From CAZHZT01 sp964537285 (lineage in GTDB: Bacteria > Bacteroidota > Bacteroidia > Chitinophagales > Saprospiraceae), in contig CAZHZT010000059.1 of assembly GCA_964537285.1 (NCBI GenBank), positions 1-34,292 on the forward strand: DNA of 34,292 nucleotides, written 5' to 3'. Of the stretch, positions 1 to 7,725 are shown piece after piece. Made by a program: the position numbers and the translations under genes. Position 1 is the first letter of the stretch. Every line of letters begins with the position of its first letter. Under the pieces are notes generated by a model, which was not told where the DNA came from, ran no database searches, and was given only the letters and a program-made list of their open reading frames with translations.

Positions 1-129
1 AATTGAATACAGCCTTGATTTTTTGCTACTTTTTTATCAAGAAAAAAGTAGGTATTGCCTTGGTCAACAAGCATTTGTAAATATTTTTCACAAAACATGA
101 GTCATCCCGAATTTTCGGGATGACTCATG
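1..129 (+). repeat. Dispersed ~130-bp element, copy A
   Basis: This copy is nearly identical, in reverse orientation, to 24453-24580, and similar to 34182-34292. It carries two hairpins. One has 10-bp arms at 26-35 and 42-51 around a 6-base loop. The other is a perfect 34-bp palindrome at 96-129 with 16-bp arms around two bases. The palindrome contains the ATG at 127, which therefore belongs to the repeat and not to the following gene. The element may begin before the window. No coding content was seen. Confidence 0.85.
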
Positions 130-174
130 TTTACGCAATTCGAAATTTTTATTGATAACAAGCTTTTTTACTCA

Positions 175-1686
175 ATGTATCAGCAAGATTGGTCTTCTAA
201 ATGGGCTGTTTACAGCCCAAATAAAATTGCCGTTAAGGAAGATGGTACCAATGCTTCACTTACCTATTTTCAACTTCACAGACTCTGTAATCGCCTGGCG
301 CATCATCTAAAAGACCACTATAATATTCAGTATGGTGATCGCATAGCGGTGCTCGCGGAAAATGGGTTGGAGTACATCTTGTTGTTCACTGCTGCTCAAA
401 AGGCGGGTTTTACATTGGTTCCTTTGAACTACCGCTACACTTCCAATGAATTGGATTATTTGCTTCAAAATGCTGATCCAGCGCTAGTGATTACGGAAGA
501 TACATTTCAACTTACCTATCAGAAGACGGCCTTTTTTAAAAAAAATATTTCATGGTGGTCAATAGAGGCTTTAAGGGCATTTTGTGATCCGGAGCAAACA
601 CATAAAAATGATTCTTTCTTCCCGGTGAATGAAGTCAATGAGGATGATCCCATTTTTCTACTCTATACTTCCGGGACAACAGGTTTTCCAAAAGGGGCTC
701 TCTATACCCATAAAATGTTGTTCTGGAATAGTATAAACACGGCAATGTCACTGATCATCAATACGGAAAGCAGTACGGTAAACTGTATGCCACCTTTTCA
801 TACAGGCGGTTGGAATGTTTTGCTGACCCCTTTATTGCATCATGGGGGCTATATTTGCATTATGAAAAAGTTCGATGCGGCTAAAGTGCTGGAACGGATT
901 CAATCAGAAAAGGCGACACTCTTCATGGGAGTACCCACCATGCTTAAGATGATGGCCGAAGAAACTGCCTTTGAAAAAGCTGATTTTAGCCATTTACTAT
1001 ACATGATCGTTGGAGGTGAGCCGATGCCGATCCCCTTGATTGAAAAATGGGCAGAAAAAGGCGTGCCTGTCCGCCAGGGATATGGCATGACGGAAGTAGG
1101 CCCCAACCTAACTTCTTTGCATCAGCATGACGCCACCCGTAAAAAAGGTTCTATTGGAAGGCCAAACTTTTATGTTTCCATAAAAATTGTTGATTCAAAT
1201 GAGAAGGAAGTAAGTACCAATCAGCCGGGAGAATTACTTCTAAAAGGGCCAATGGTGACACCTGGTTATTGGCAGAATGAAGCGGCTACGAATAAAGCCA
1301 TTGAAGATAATTGGTTTCATACCGGGGATATGGCCAGACAAGATGAAGAAGGTTATTTATACATTGTTGATCGTATAAAAAATATGTTTATTTCAGGAGG
1401 TGAGAATGTATACCCGGCTGAAGTGGAAAGAGTTTTGGTTCAGCATGAAGCTGTCTCTTCTGCGGCCGTGCTGGGGCAAGAGGATGAAAAATGGGGCGAA
1501 GTTGGCCATGCTTTTATCGTGCCTGATCCTGGGTTTACTCTTTCTGAGCTCGACCTAAAAGACCATTGTAAACGGCATCTGGCTAAATTTAAAGTACCGA
1601 AGTACTTTACTTTTTTAGATCAATTGCCTCTGAATGATGCTGGGAAAGTTGATCGGAAATACTTAAGGAAAAAGTTTACAAGCTAA
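175..1686 (+). CDS. AMP-binding acyl-CoA synthetase-like ligase
   Basis: The product is a 503-residue adenylate-forming enzyme of the ANL superfamily. These activate a carboxylic acid with ATP and transfer it to CoA. The frame shows the adenylation P-loop YTSGTTGFPKG (about residues 164-174), the motif QGYGMTE, then WFHTGDMA followed by RIKNMFISGGENVYPAEVE, and the C-terminal catalytic-lysine region NDAGKVDRKYL. The length fits FadD-like medium/long-chain ligases. The frame is open back to an ATG at 127, but that codon lies inside a palindromic repeat; the ATG at 175 puts the N-terminus (MYQQDWSSKWA) where this family begins. It stands alone: a repeat precedes it and a repeat-filled spacer follows. 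The acid substrate cannot be read from the sequence, and an o-succinylbenzoate or other aryl acid is not excluded. Confidence 0.88.
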   Translation: MYQQDWSSKWAVYSPNKIAVKEDGTNASLTYFQLHRLCNRLAHHLKDHYNIQYGDRIAVLAENGLEYILLFTAAQKAGFTLVPLNYRYTSNELDYLLQNADPALVITEDTFQLTYQKTAFFKKNISWWSIEALRAFCDPEQTHKNDSFFPVNEVNEDDPIFLLYTSGTTGFPKGALYTHKMLFWNSINTAMSLIINTESSTVNCMPPFHTGGWNVLLTPLLHHGGYICIMKKFDAAKVLERIQSEKATLFMGVPTMLKMMAEETAFEKADFSHLLYMIVGGEPMPIPLIEKWAEKGVPVRQGYGMTEVGPNLTSLHQHDATRKKGSIGRPNFYVSIKIVDSNEKEVSTNQPGELLLKGPMVTPGYWQNEAATNKAIEDNWFHTGDMARQDEEGYLYIVDRIKNMFISGGENVYPAEVERVLVQHEAVSSAAVLGQEDEKWGEVGHAFIVPDPGFTLSELDLKDHCKRHLAKFKVPKYFTFLDQLPLNDAGKVDRKYLRKKFTS

Positions 1687-1716
1687 CTTTTTTTAAATAA
1701 TTTATATTTTGGCTGC

Positions 1717-2227
1717 TAGATGATTTCATTTGGCCGAAATTAATTTGGGAAATCCTTAAAGCAGGCCGTTAGGCCTGCCTGATCGTAGCCCTGGGTTCTC
1801 CCAGGGTTATAAGGTATAGATACCAACTTCCGCGTAGCGGAAGCACATCATAGGCCATTGCTCTTTTGTAGTGTGCTTCCGCGTAGCGTAGCACCAATGT
1901 CGTCAACTTAAACTCTTTATAGCCCGGCACTTCAGTGCCGGGGGTAATAATTATCACATTGGGCTTTAGCCCTTTTGTTATTAATAGGCTAAAGCCCTGA
2001 TAAATCTTAACACGACACCTGGCGCTAAAGCGCCAGGCAAAGAAAAAGTTTAAGTTGACGACATTGAACAGTAACCTAAAACACAAGAACAATAGCCTGG
2101 ATGTGCTTCCGCTACGCGGAAGAAATTAGGTAGAAGAATCTTTTCCCCAGGAGGCCCAGGGGCTACGATCAGGCAGGCCTAACGGCCAGCTTTTTTTCTT
2201 AAAACGTTTACCAAATGAAATTATTTA
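1717..2227. repeat. Nested palindromic repeat, copy 1
   Basis: This ~510-bp element is built as inverted repeats within inverted repeats. From outside in: a terminal arm (tagatgatttcatttgg at 1717; partner near 2210-2227); a second arm at 1761-1795 pairing with 2155-2187; small palindromes at 1827-1843 and 2106-2122 (cttccgcgtagcggaag type); an arm at 1897-1913 pairing with 2048-2064. Near the centre are GC hairpins at 1922-1943, 1961-1998 (gggctttagccc type) and 2018-2037. Copy 2 lies at 16814-17332 with its inner part inverted. No transposase is present, so it resembles a non-autonomous mobile element or a REP-like mosaic. A 107-codon frame inside it on the minus strand is judged spurious. 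Confidence 0.85.
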
Positions 2228-2410
2228 GTTCCTGAAGCACTAGTGCTTCAGGAACTAAATTCTTGATAGCTTTAGAAGCGATTATTTTGGTGGCAAACGA
2301 GACGCGAAGAGGGAGCATAGCCAAAGTTACGTGACCGATGAGCAACGAAGTAGGCTGCCAAAAGAAGCCGTCTAAAGTGTCAAGGATTTAGTTCTTAAAG
2401 CACTAGAACC
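2223..2410. repeat. MITE-like element with palindromic ends
   Basis: It starts with a perfect 38-bp palindrome (2223-2260, centred on gcactagtgc). Its right end (about 2352-2410) is an imperfect inverted copy of the first ~60 bp, so the element has terminal inverted repeats of roughly 55 bp around a ~65-bp core. The end palindrome recurs alone at 23188-23219 and as a fragment at 28469-28489. No coding frame was recognised. From 2411 to the recF start only AT-rich DNA is seen. Confidence 0.65.
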
Positions 2411-2481
2411 ATATTTTTATTAAAAAGTATACTCTATAATATTGAACTTCGTTTAAACAACTTCACTAAAAGCAAATAACC

Positions 2482-3582
2482 TTGCACATTACTTCCATAA
2501 AGCTTACCAATTTTAAAAATTATCCTTCTCAGGAAGTAGATTTCTCACTGAAGTTGAATTGCCTGGTGGGACTAAACGGTATGGGGAAAACCAATATGCT
2601 GGAAGCGATCTATTACCTTTGTATGTGCAAGAGCCCACGGAATTTGAATGATCGGCGAATAGTAATGCAAGGTCAGCCTTTTTTTCGTTTGGAAGGAGCA
2701 TTTCAAAAAGATGAAGATACTGTAAAGGTTGTAGCTAAGGTAGCGCCAGGCAAGCAAAAAGCTTTTGAATACAGAGGAAAAGAGTATGAATGGCTTTCTG
2801 ACCATATTGGTCGTTTTCCAATAGTAATGATCACTCCCGATGATGTTTCAGTAATCCATGAAGGGAGTGAGGAGCGACGTCGTTTTTTAGATAATACCTT
2901 ATCTCAAATCTATCCGGATTATCTGGAACAATTAATTAAGTATAACCGCCTGCTGAAGCAACGAAATGCTTCGTTGAAGCAGATGGGAGAAGCCAACTCT
3001 TTTAGTTATCCACTTCTTGAAGTCTATGACAAGCAATTGGAGGAGCCTGCCACAACTATTTTCCAGTACCGCAAAAAGTTTATGGAGCGATTTGATCCCA
3101 TTTTTCAGCAATATTATCAATCTATTTCTGCGGATCAGGAAAAAGTTTCAGGGCTTTATCACTCGAAACTTGGGGAAAACCCGGTAGCAGAATTGTGGAA
3201 AGAAAGCCTTGAAAAAGACAGGGTTTTACAGCGTACTACCGTAGGTATCCATCGGGATGATATCAAGCTGTTGCTCAATGGCGAAGAAGCTAAACGATAT
3301 GCATCACAAGGCCAGCTCAAATCGATTGTGTTGGCACTGAAATTGGCGCAGTATGCCTTGATCGAACAAGATAAAGGCCTTTCGCCCATCCTTTTATTGG
3401 ATGATCTTTTTGATCGATTGGATTCTAAGCGCGTACAGCAACTTTTGGAATTACTTCTTCAACCGCCTTTCGGCCAGATTTTTATTTCTGATACGCAACA
3501 GGAGCGATTGGAGAAAATCTTGGAGGGTTATTCACTTGCTTATAAGATGATGCGTGTAGAAAAGGGGGAAATATTCTTATAA
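2482..3582 (+). CDS. recF: DNA replication/repair ATPase RecF
   Basis: RecF is an SMC-like ATPase that helps load RecA at single-strand gaps through RecOR. The 366-residue frame has the family's whole layout: N-terminal LTNFKNY, Walker A GLNGMGKTN (residues 30-38), the motif GSEERRRFLDNTLS (about 128-141), GIHRDD (255-260), the ABC signature ASQGQLK (274-280) and Walker B ILLLDDLFDRLD (303-314). The start must be TTG at 2482: an in-frame stop lies just upstream (2476-2478) and the next ATG falls inside Walker A. The length is normal. It is not next to dnaA or dnaN here. A bidirectional terminator begins right at its stop codon. Confidence 0.96.
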   Translation: MHITSIKLTNFKNYPSQEVDFSLKLNCLVGLNGMGKTNMLEAIYYLCMCKSPRNLNDRRIVMQGQPFFRLEGAFQKDEDTVKVVAKVAPGKQKAFEYRGKEYEWLSDHIGRFPIVMITPDDVSVIHEGSEERRRFLDNTLSQIYPDYLEQLIKYNRLLKQRNASLKQMGEANSFSYPLLEVYDKQLEEPATTIFQYRKKFMERFDPIFQQYYQSISADQEKVSGLYHSKLGENPVAELWKESLEKDRVLQRTTVGIHRDDIKLLLNGEEAKRYASQGQLKSIVLALKLAQYALIEQDKGLSPILLLDDLFDRLDSKRVQQLLELLLQPPFGQIFISDTQQERLEKILEGYSLAYKMMRVEKGEIFL

Positions 3583-3638
3583 TGATTTCAATAAAAAAAG
3601 GGAAACGCTAGGGCGTTTCCCTTTTTTTATTGAAATCA
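3583..3638. terminator. Bidirectional terminator recF/kbp
   Basis: This is a perfect hairpin with 26-bp arms (3583-3608 and 3613-3638) and a 4-base loop. The stem contains an A7 tract and a T7 tract on opposite sides, so each strand reads as a GC-rich inner stem followed by a T run. It separates convergent recF (+) and kbp (-) and starts one base after the recF stop. Confidence 0.9.
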
Positions 3639-3648
3639 ATATGACTCC

Positions 3649-4140
3649 TTAATTTATTGGAGGAATTCTCAATACCTGGCCAGGATAAATTTTATCCGGA
3701 TCAGACAACATAGGCTTGTTCGCTTCAAAAATGATCATGTATTTCATGGCGTCACCGTAGTGCGCTTTGGCAATTTTAGAAAGTGAATCACCACTTTCAA
3801 CGGTATACATTGTAGCTTCAGGAGTAGGCGTCACTACAGAAAGGCGATCATCTACAGAAGAGATCCCGTGAACGTTTCCTACGGTCAAAACTACTTTTTC
3901 GCGTTCGGCCTGAGTCGGAACTTCACCATGAATGGTTGCTGTTTCATCATTAACATCAACATTAAAGTTTTCAACCGGCAATTGCATGCCCGCTACTACT
4001 TCTTTCAAAATCTCTTCTTTTTGACGGTTTTCAACTTCAAGGGCTTCCATATTGTCAGCATTCTCGATGACCGGTTTTTCTTCTTCTTTACGGTCAAAGA
4101 TTTTAGAACCTGCATTTTTTAGGAAAGAAAATAATCCCAT
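3649..4140 (-). CDS. kbp: BON-LysM potassium-binding protein Kbp (YgaU)
   Basis: This 163-residue protein resembles E. coli Kbp/YgaU, a small cytoplasmic K+-binding protein linked to osmotic stress. It opens with MGLFSFLKNAGSKIF, close to the E. coli N-terminus. A charged linker follows, then a BON domain (about residues 40-103, including VGNVHGISSVDDRL), then a LysM domain (about 110-160, YTVESGDSLSKIAK to IYPGQVLRIP). FEANKPML and the IYPGQVLRIP ending match the family closely. No signal peptide is seen. It is transcribed divergently from secDF and convergently to recF, as a single gene. Confidence 0.92.
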   Translation of the reverse strand: MGLFSFLKNAGSKIFDRKEEEKPVIENADNMEALEVENRQKEEILKEVVAGMQLPVENFNVDVNDETATIHGEVPTQAEREKVVLTVGNVHGISSVDDRLSVVTPTPEATMYTVESGDSLSKIAKAHYGDAMKYMIIFEANKPMLSDPDKIYPGQVLRIPPIN

Positions 4141-4232
4141 TTCAAGTAAATTTTAAAAATTGGAAAAATTGGTTTTCGTAAAGTAGGACACAGAATTCTT
4201 TTTAAAGTCACTTAAAATTAGTACAATGTGTC

Positions 4233-4304
4233 AAATAAGTTTAATCATAGGCCGGAATTACTGCCGAACACTTTGGTAATTCCGGTCTTCTTTTAAACTT
4301 ATTT
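4233..4304. repeat. 72-nt two-tier inverted repeat
   Basis: Outer arms aaataagtttaa (4233-4244) and ttaaacttattt (4293-4304), and inner arms at about 4251-4261 and 4276-4286, share one centre, giving a single interrupted hairpin. It lies in the spacer between the divergent kbp and secDF starts, upstream of the secDF promoter box. Its role (operator, old terminator or repeat) is unknown. Confidence 0.7.
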
Positions 4305-4337
4305 AGAGCATTAACACCCAACATACAGCAAAAAATG

Positions 4338-4345
4338 TATATTTG
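4338..4345 (+). promoter_or_regulatory. secDF promoter, -7 box TATATTTG
   Basis: The sequence matches the Bacteroidota TAnnTTTG -7 element and lies 42 bases before the secDF ATG. No clear -33 element was seen. This is a motif-based call. Confidence 0.55.
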
Positions 4346-4386
4346 CGCAGTTTTTCTAACACGTTCTAAAAAGTAAACTATTTAAC

Positions 4387-7300
4387 ATGCAAGGAAAAGG
4401 TATTGTGAGGTTCTTCCTTGTTGCAATGGCTCTAATTACTTTGGTACAGTATTTCTACTTGCTGCCAACGCGTAAAGTTGAGAGAAATGCCGAAGATTTC
4501 GCACAGTCGGTTGCATCAAGCTACACAGAAGAAGAACAAAAACAGGAATTTAAGAAAGCGAGGGCTTCCTACCTTGATTCAATGTCCAATGAGGTGATCT
4601 TTAGCATCCCATTGATCAAGGATTTTACGTATCAGGAGCTGAAATCTCGCCAATTAGCTTTAGGATTGGACCTGAAGGGAGGAATGAGTGTCGTATTACA
4701 AGTGGATCTTAAAGACTTTTTGCTCAATCTAGCCAATAAAACCAGAGATGGTACTTTTAATGACGCGTTAGAACTCGCTAGTAAAAAGCAAAGAAGTGAT
4801 CAATCTGATTATGTGACCTTATTTGCGGAAAGTTTCCGGGAATTGTCAAAAGGCGAAAAAAGCCTGGCCTCAATATTTGCTGCCAATGCTACATTATCCG
4901 ATCAGGTGAACTACGAAACACCTGATGCAGAGGTAATTCAAGTATTGAGAAAAGAAGCAGATGATATCGTTGATCGTACTTTCAAACGCTTGAAAGATCG
5001 TATTGACCAACTTGGTGTAGTACAGCCAAATGTTTCCCTGGATGCCGCTCGCGACTTGATCATCGTCGAGTTACCGGGGATCGATAACCCGGAACGTGCT
5101 CGTAATTTCTTGCAAGCAACGGCAAAATTGGAATTCTGGGATGTATATAATATCACAGACCAGGGAATTGCTGCTTCTTTCCAGGAAGCAAACCGCTTAT
5201 TGGAGCGAACAGAAAAAACAGCAGAGGATACGACAAGTACAGGCTTAGATGAGCTTGAGTTCAGCCTGGATACTACCTATAATGTAACTCGTGATTCTAT
5301 CGGCAATGTTGTCGATTCTATTATGCAGATCGACACGGTTAAGGCTTCCGATAATCCGTTTACTGATTCTCAGAGAGGCCCGCTTTTCGATGTGTTCACC
5401 ATGAATGGGAGTACCGGCCAACAATTGGCTTATCCTCCTGCGGTTATGGGAACGGCAAAAAGAAATCAGATAAATAAAATTAATGCTTATCTTGATAGAG
5501 CGGATATCAAAGCGCTTTTCCCCAGGGATCTCGGCTTCCGCTGGTCAGAAGACCCCGTAACAGATATCGATAATGATCAACCTACTGATCAGTACATGCT
5601 TTATGCCATCAAGAAGCCAAGAGGCGATGCCGCTCCGTTAGGAGGGGATGAAATCGTTCGGGCTACTTCCAACCCGGATCCTCAAACCGGAGAAATTCAG
5701 GTTACTTTACGTATGAATAGCAGAGGAGCTAAGATCTGGAGAGACATGACGACGAAGGCTGCTCAGGAGAACCAGAAAGCGATTGCTATCCTACTGGATA
5801 ATAAAGTGGTTTCGGCTCCTTCTGTTAGAGAACCGATTACAGGGGGACAGTCTTCTATTTCCGGTAGCTTTACCGTACAGGAAGGTCAGGATTTAGCCAG
5901 TATTCTTGAAATTGGTAAGCTTCCTGCTGATATCCAGATTATTCAGGAATCCTTGGTTGGACCATCTTTAGGAGCTGACAATATCAGACGAAGTGTAATC
6001 GCCCTGGTTGTTGGTTTTGGCCTGGTGCTTTTGTTTATGATTATGTACTATGGTGGAGGTGGTATCATCTCTATTGCTGCTCTATTTTTGAACTTATTCT
6101 TCATCTTTGGTGCACTCGCTAGTTGGGGTACCGTACTTACCCTGCCAGGTATTGCCGGTATCGTACTGACCATCGGTATGGCCGTGGATGCCAACGTGAT
6201 CATCTTTGAGCGGATCAGGGAAGAGTTGCGAGAGGGTAAGAGCCTGCTCATGGCCATTAACGATGGTTTCCAGAATTCCTATTCAGCGATTATAGATGCT
6301 AACGTAACAACTATTCTTACTGCAATTGTACTCGCATATTTTGGACTAGGACCAATTAAAGGTTTTGCTGTAGTATTGATCATAGGTGTGATTTCTTCCT
6401 TGTTCACAGCCGTTCTTGTAGGTCGTATGATCGTTGAATGGTGGACACAGAAGGATCGTCCTCTGAGTTTTTCAACCAGTGTCTCCAAAGATGCTTTCTC
6501 TAAAGTGAAATTCGACTGGTTAGGTCGTCGTAGAATGGCTTACATGATCTCTGGTTCTATCATAGTTCTTGGGATAGTTTCTTTTGTAGTAAGAGGCTTT
6601 GAGCTTGGTGTGGATTTTAAGGGAGGTTATTCTTACAATATAGAATTTGATCCTTCCCAGAAAGTAGCGGTAGATGAACTGCGTACTTCCCTGGAAGGCG
6701 TTTTTGGTTCTGCACCGGTCGTAAAGGCTGTAAGTACTGAAAACACCTACAATGTGACAACGAGTTACATGATCGATGTGGATTCAGCGGGAGCGGCGAA
6801 TATCGTTATGGCTAAATTGCACGAAGGTGTTAATGCGCTCTTTGGTGGTACGATCGAATTAGAACAGTTTAAAGCTCCGGATGGCAGTGGTACACACGTG
6901 ACGAGCTCTAGTAAAGTTGGAGCAACTATTGCCGATGATACACAAGATAGTGCAATTTGGGCAACAGTATTTGCATTATTGCTAATCTTTTTGTATATTT
7001 TCATCCGATTCTCAAAGTGGCAGTATAGTCTTGGTGCTGTGGCCGCATTGTTCCACGATACTTTAATTGTATTGAGTATATTCTCGATTTTCCACGGGAT
7101 TTTACCATTCTCCCTGGAAATTGATCAGGCATTTATAGCGGCCATATTAACGGTAATCGGTTATTCTATCAACGATACCGTGGTCGTTTTTGACCGTATC
7201 CGGGAATACATGAATAGCTACACAAAGAAATCAAAAGAGGAAGTAATCAACATGGCCGTAAGCAGCACAATAAGCCGAACAATAATTACTTCCTTGACAA

Positions 7301-7503
7301 CGCTTTTTGTTGTGCTAATTTTGTTTATCTTTGGTGGCATAAGTATTAAAGGTTTCGCTTTTGCACTGTTATTAGGTATTATTGTGGGTACATATTCTTC
7401 TGTATTCGTTGCAACACCTATCATGTCAGACTTTAGCGGGGACTTTAAACCCAAAGAAGTTAAAAAGAAGAGTTTTTCTAAAGCAGCTAACACTGCACGT
7501 TAA
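4387..7503 (+). CDS. secDF: Fused preprotein translocase subunit SecDF
   Basis: SecDF is the membrane motor that uses the proton gradient to pull exported proteins through SecYEG. The frame (1038 residues) is a SecD-SecF fusion, as is usual in Bacteroidota. The SecD half has a first membrane segment at about 9-25, the D1 motif LDLKGGM (near 94), a large periplasmic region, and the membrane motif AVDANVIIFERIREEL (near 598). The SecF half has GVDFKGGYSYNI (near 740) and NDTVVVFDRIREY (near 928). Hydrophobic segments fit six plus six transmembrane helices. The start is preceded by a TAnnTTTG box and no clear Shine-Dalgarno. A strong intrinsic terminator follows, so it is probably monocistronic, with yidC on its own promoter downstream. 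Confidence 0.97.
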   Translation: MQGKGIVRFFLVAMALITLVQYFYLLPTRKVERNAEDFAQSVASSYTEEEQKQEFKKARASYLDSMSNEVIFSIPLIKDFTYQELKSRQLALGLDLKGGMSVVLQVDLKDFLLNLANKTRDGTFNDALELASKKQRSDQSDYVTLFAESFRELSKGEKSLASIFAANATLSDQVNYETPDAEVIQVLRKEADDIVDRTFKRLKDRIDQLGVVQPNVSLDAARDLIIVELPGIDNPERARNFLQATAKLEFWDVYNITDQGIAASFQEANRLLERTEKTAEDTTSTGLDELEFSLDTTYNVTRDSIGNVVDSIMQIDTVKASDNPFTDSQRGPLFDVFTMNGSTGQQLAYPPAVMGTAKRNQINKINAYLDRADIKALFPRDLGFRWSEDPVTDIDNDQPTDQYMLYAIKKPRGDAAPLGGDEIVRATSNPDPQTGEIQVTLRMNSRGAKIWRDMTTKAAQENQKAIAILLDNKVVSAPSVREPITGGQSSISGSFTVQEGQDLASILEIGKLPADIQIIQESLVGPSLGADNIRRSVIALVVGFGLVLLFMIMYYGGGGIISIAALFLNLFFIFGALASWGTVLTLPGIAGIVLTIGMAVDANVIIFERIREELREGKSLLMAINDGFQNSYSAIIDANVTTILTAIVLAYFGLGPIKGFAVVLIIGVISSLFTAVLVGRMIVEWWTQKDRPLSFSTSVSKDAFSKVKFDWLGRRRMAYMISGSIIVLGIVSFVVRGFELGVDFKGGYSYNIEFDPSQKVAVDELRTSLEGVFGSAPVVKAVSTENTYNVTTSYMIDVDSAGAANIVMAKLHEGVNALFGGTIELEQFKAPDGSGTHVTSSSKVGATIADDTQDSAIWATVFALLLIFLYIFIRFSKWQYSLGAVAALFHDTLIVLSIFSIFHGILPFSLEIDQAFIAAILTVIGYSINDTVVVFDRIREYMNSYTKKSKEEVINMAVSSTISRTIITSLTTLFVVLILFIFGGISIKGFAFALLLGIIVGTYSSVFVATPIMSDFSGDFKPKEVKKKSFSKAANTAR

Positions 7504-7534
7504 TAGTTAAAGCAATCTACATTTCACACTGACT

Positions 7535-7575
7535 CCCCTTATCGCCTTTTAGGTGGTAAGGGGCATTTTTTTTTT
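7535..7575 (+). terminator. Rho-independent terminator of secDF
   Basis: A 13-bp stem (7535-7547 and 7551-7563, two G-U pairs) with a 3-base loop is followed by CA and a run of ten T (7566-7575). It lies 32 bases after the secDF stop. Confidence 0.9.
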
Positions 7576-7612
7576 GAGCGAGATCCCGAATGGAGCGGGA
7601 TCTCGCTCAAAA
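7572..7612. terminator. Second hairpin after secDF
   Basis: Perfect 17-bp arms (7572-7588 and 7596-7612) flank a 7-base loop. The T run of the preceding terminator abuts it, so it could act as a back-up or as a minus-strand terminator. Confidence 0.6.
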
Positions 7613-7690
7613 TTAAGGGTTTAAATCAGTAACTCGTCTAAACTACGCTAAAATTCATCTGATCTTCTACTGTTTAGCCAAACTAAATCG

Positions 7691-7698
7691 TACTTTTG
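7691..7698 (+). promoter_or_regulatory. yidC promoter, -7 box TACTTTTG
   Basis: This is a perfect match to TAnnTTTG, 28 bases before the yidC ATG. It supports a transcript separate from secDF. Confidence 0.55.
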
Positions 7699-7725
7699 CG
7701 GAAGTTTTTTTAACGAAACGATAGA

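Noticed and set aside
127..174. Sixteen extra N-terminal codons of the acyl-CoA synthetase frame
   Set aside because: The ATG at 127 belongs to a multi-copy palindrome, and family alignment favours ATG 175.
1769..2092. 107-codon minus-strand frame
   Set aside because: It lies entirely inside nested palindrome copy 1. Its similarity to the frame in copy 2 follows from DNA-level repeat identity, and it translates the hairpin arms.
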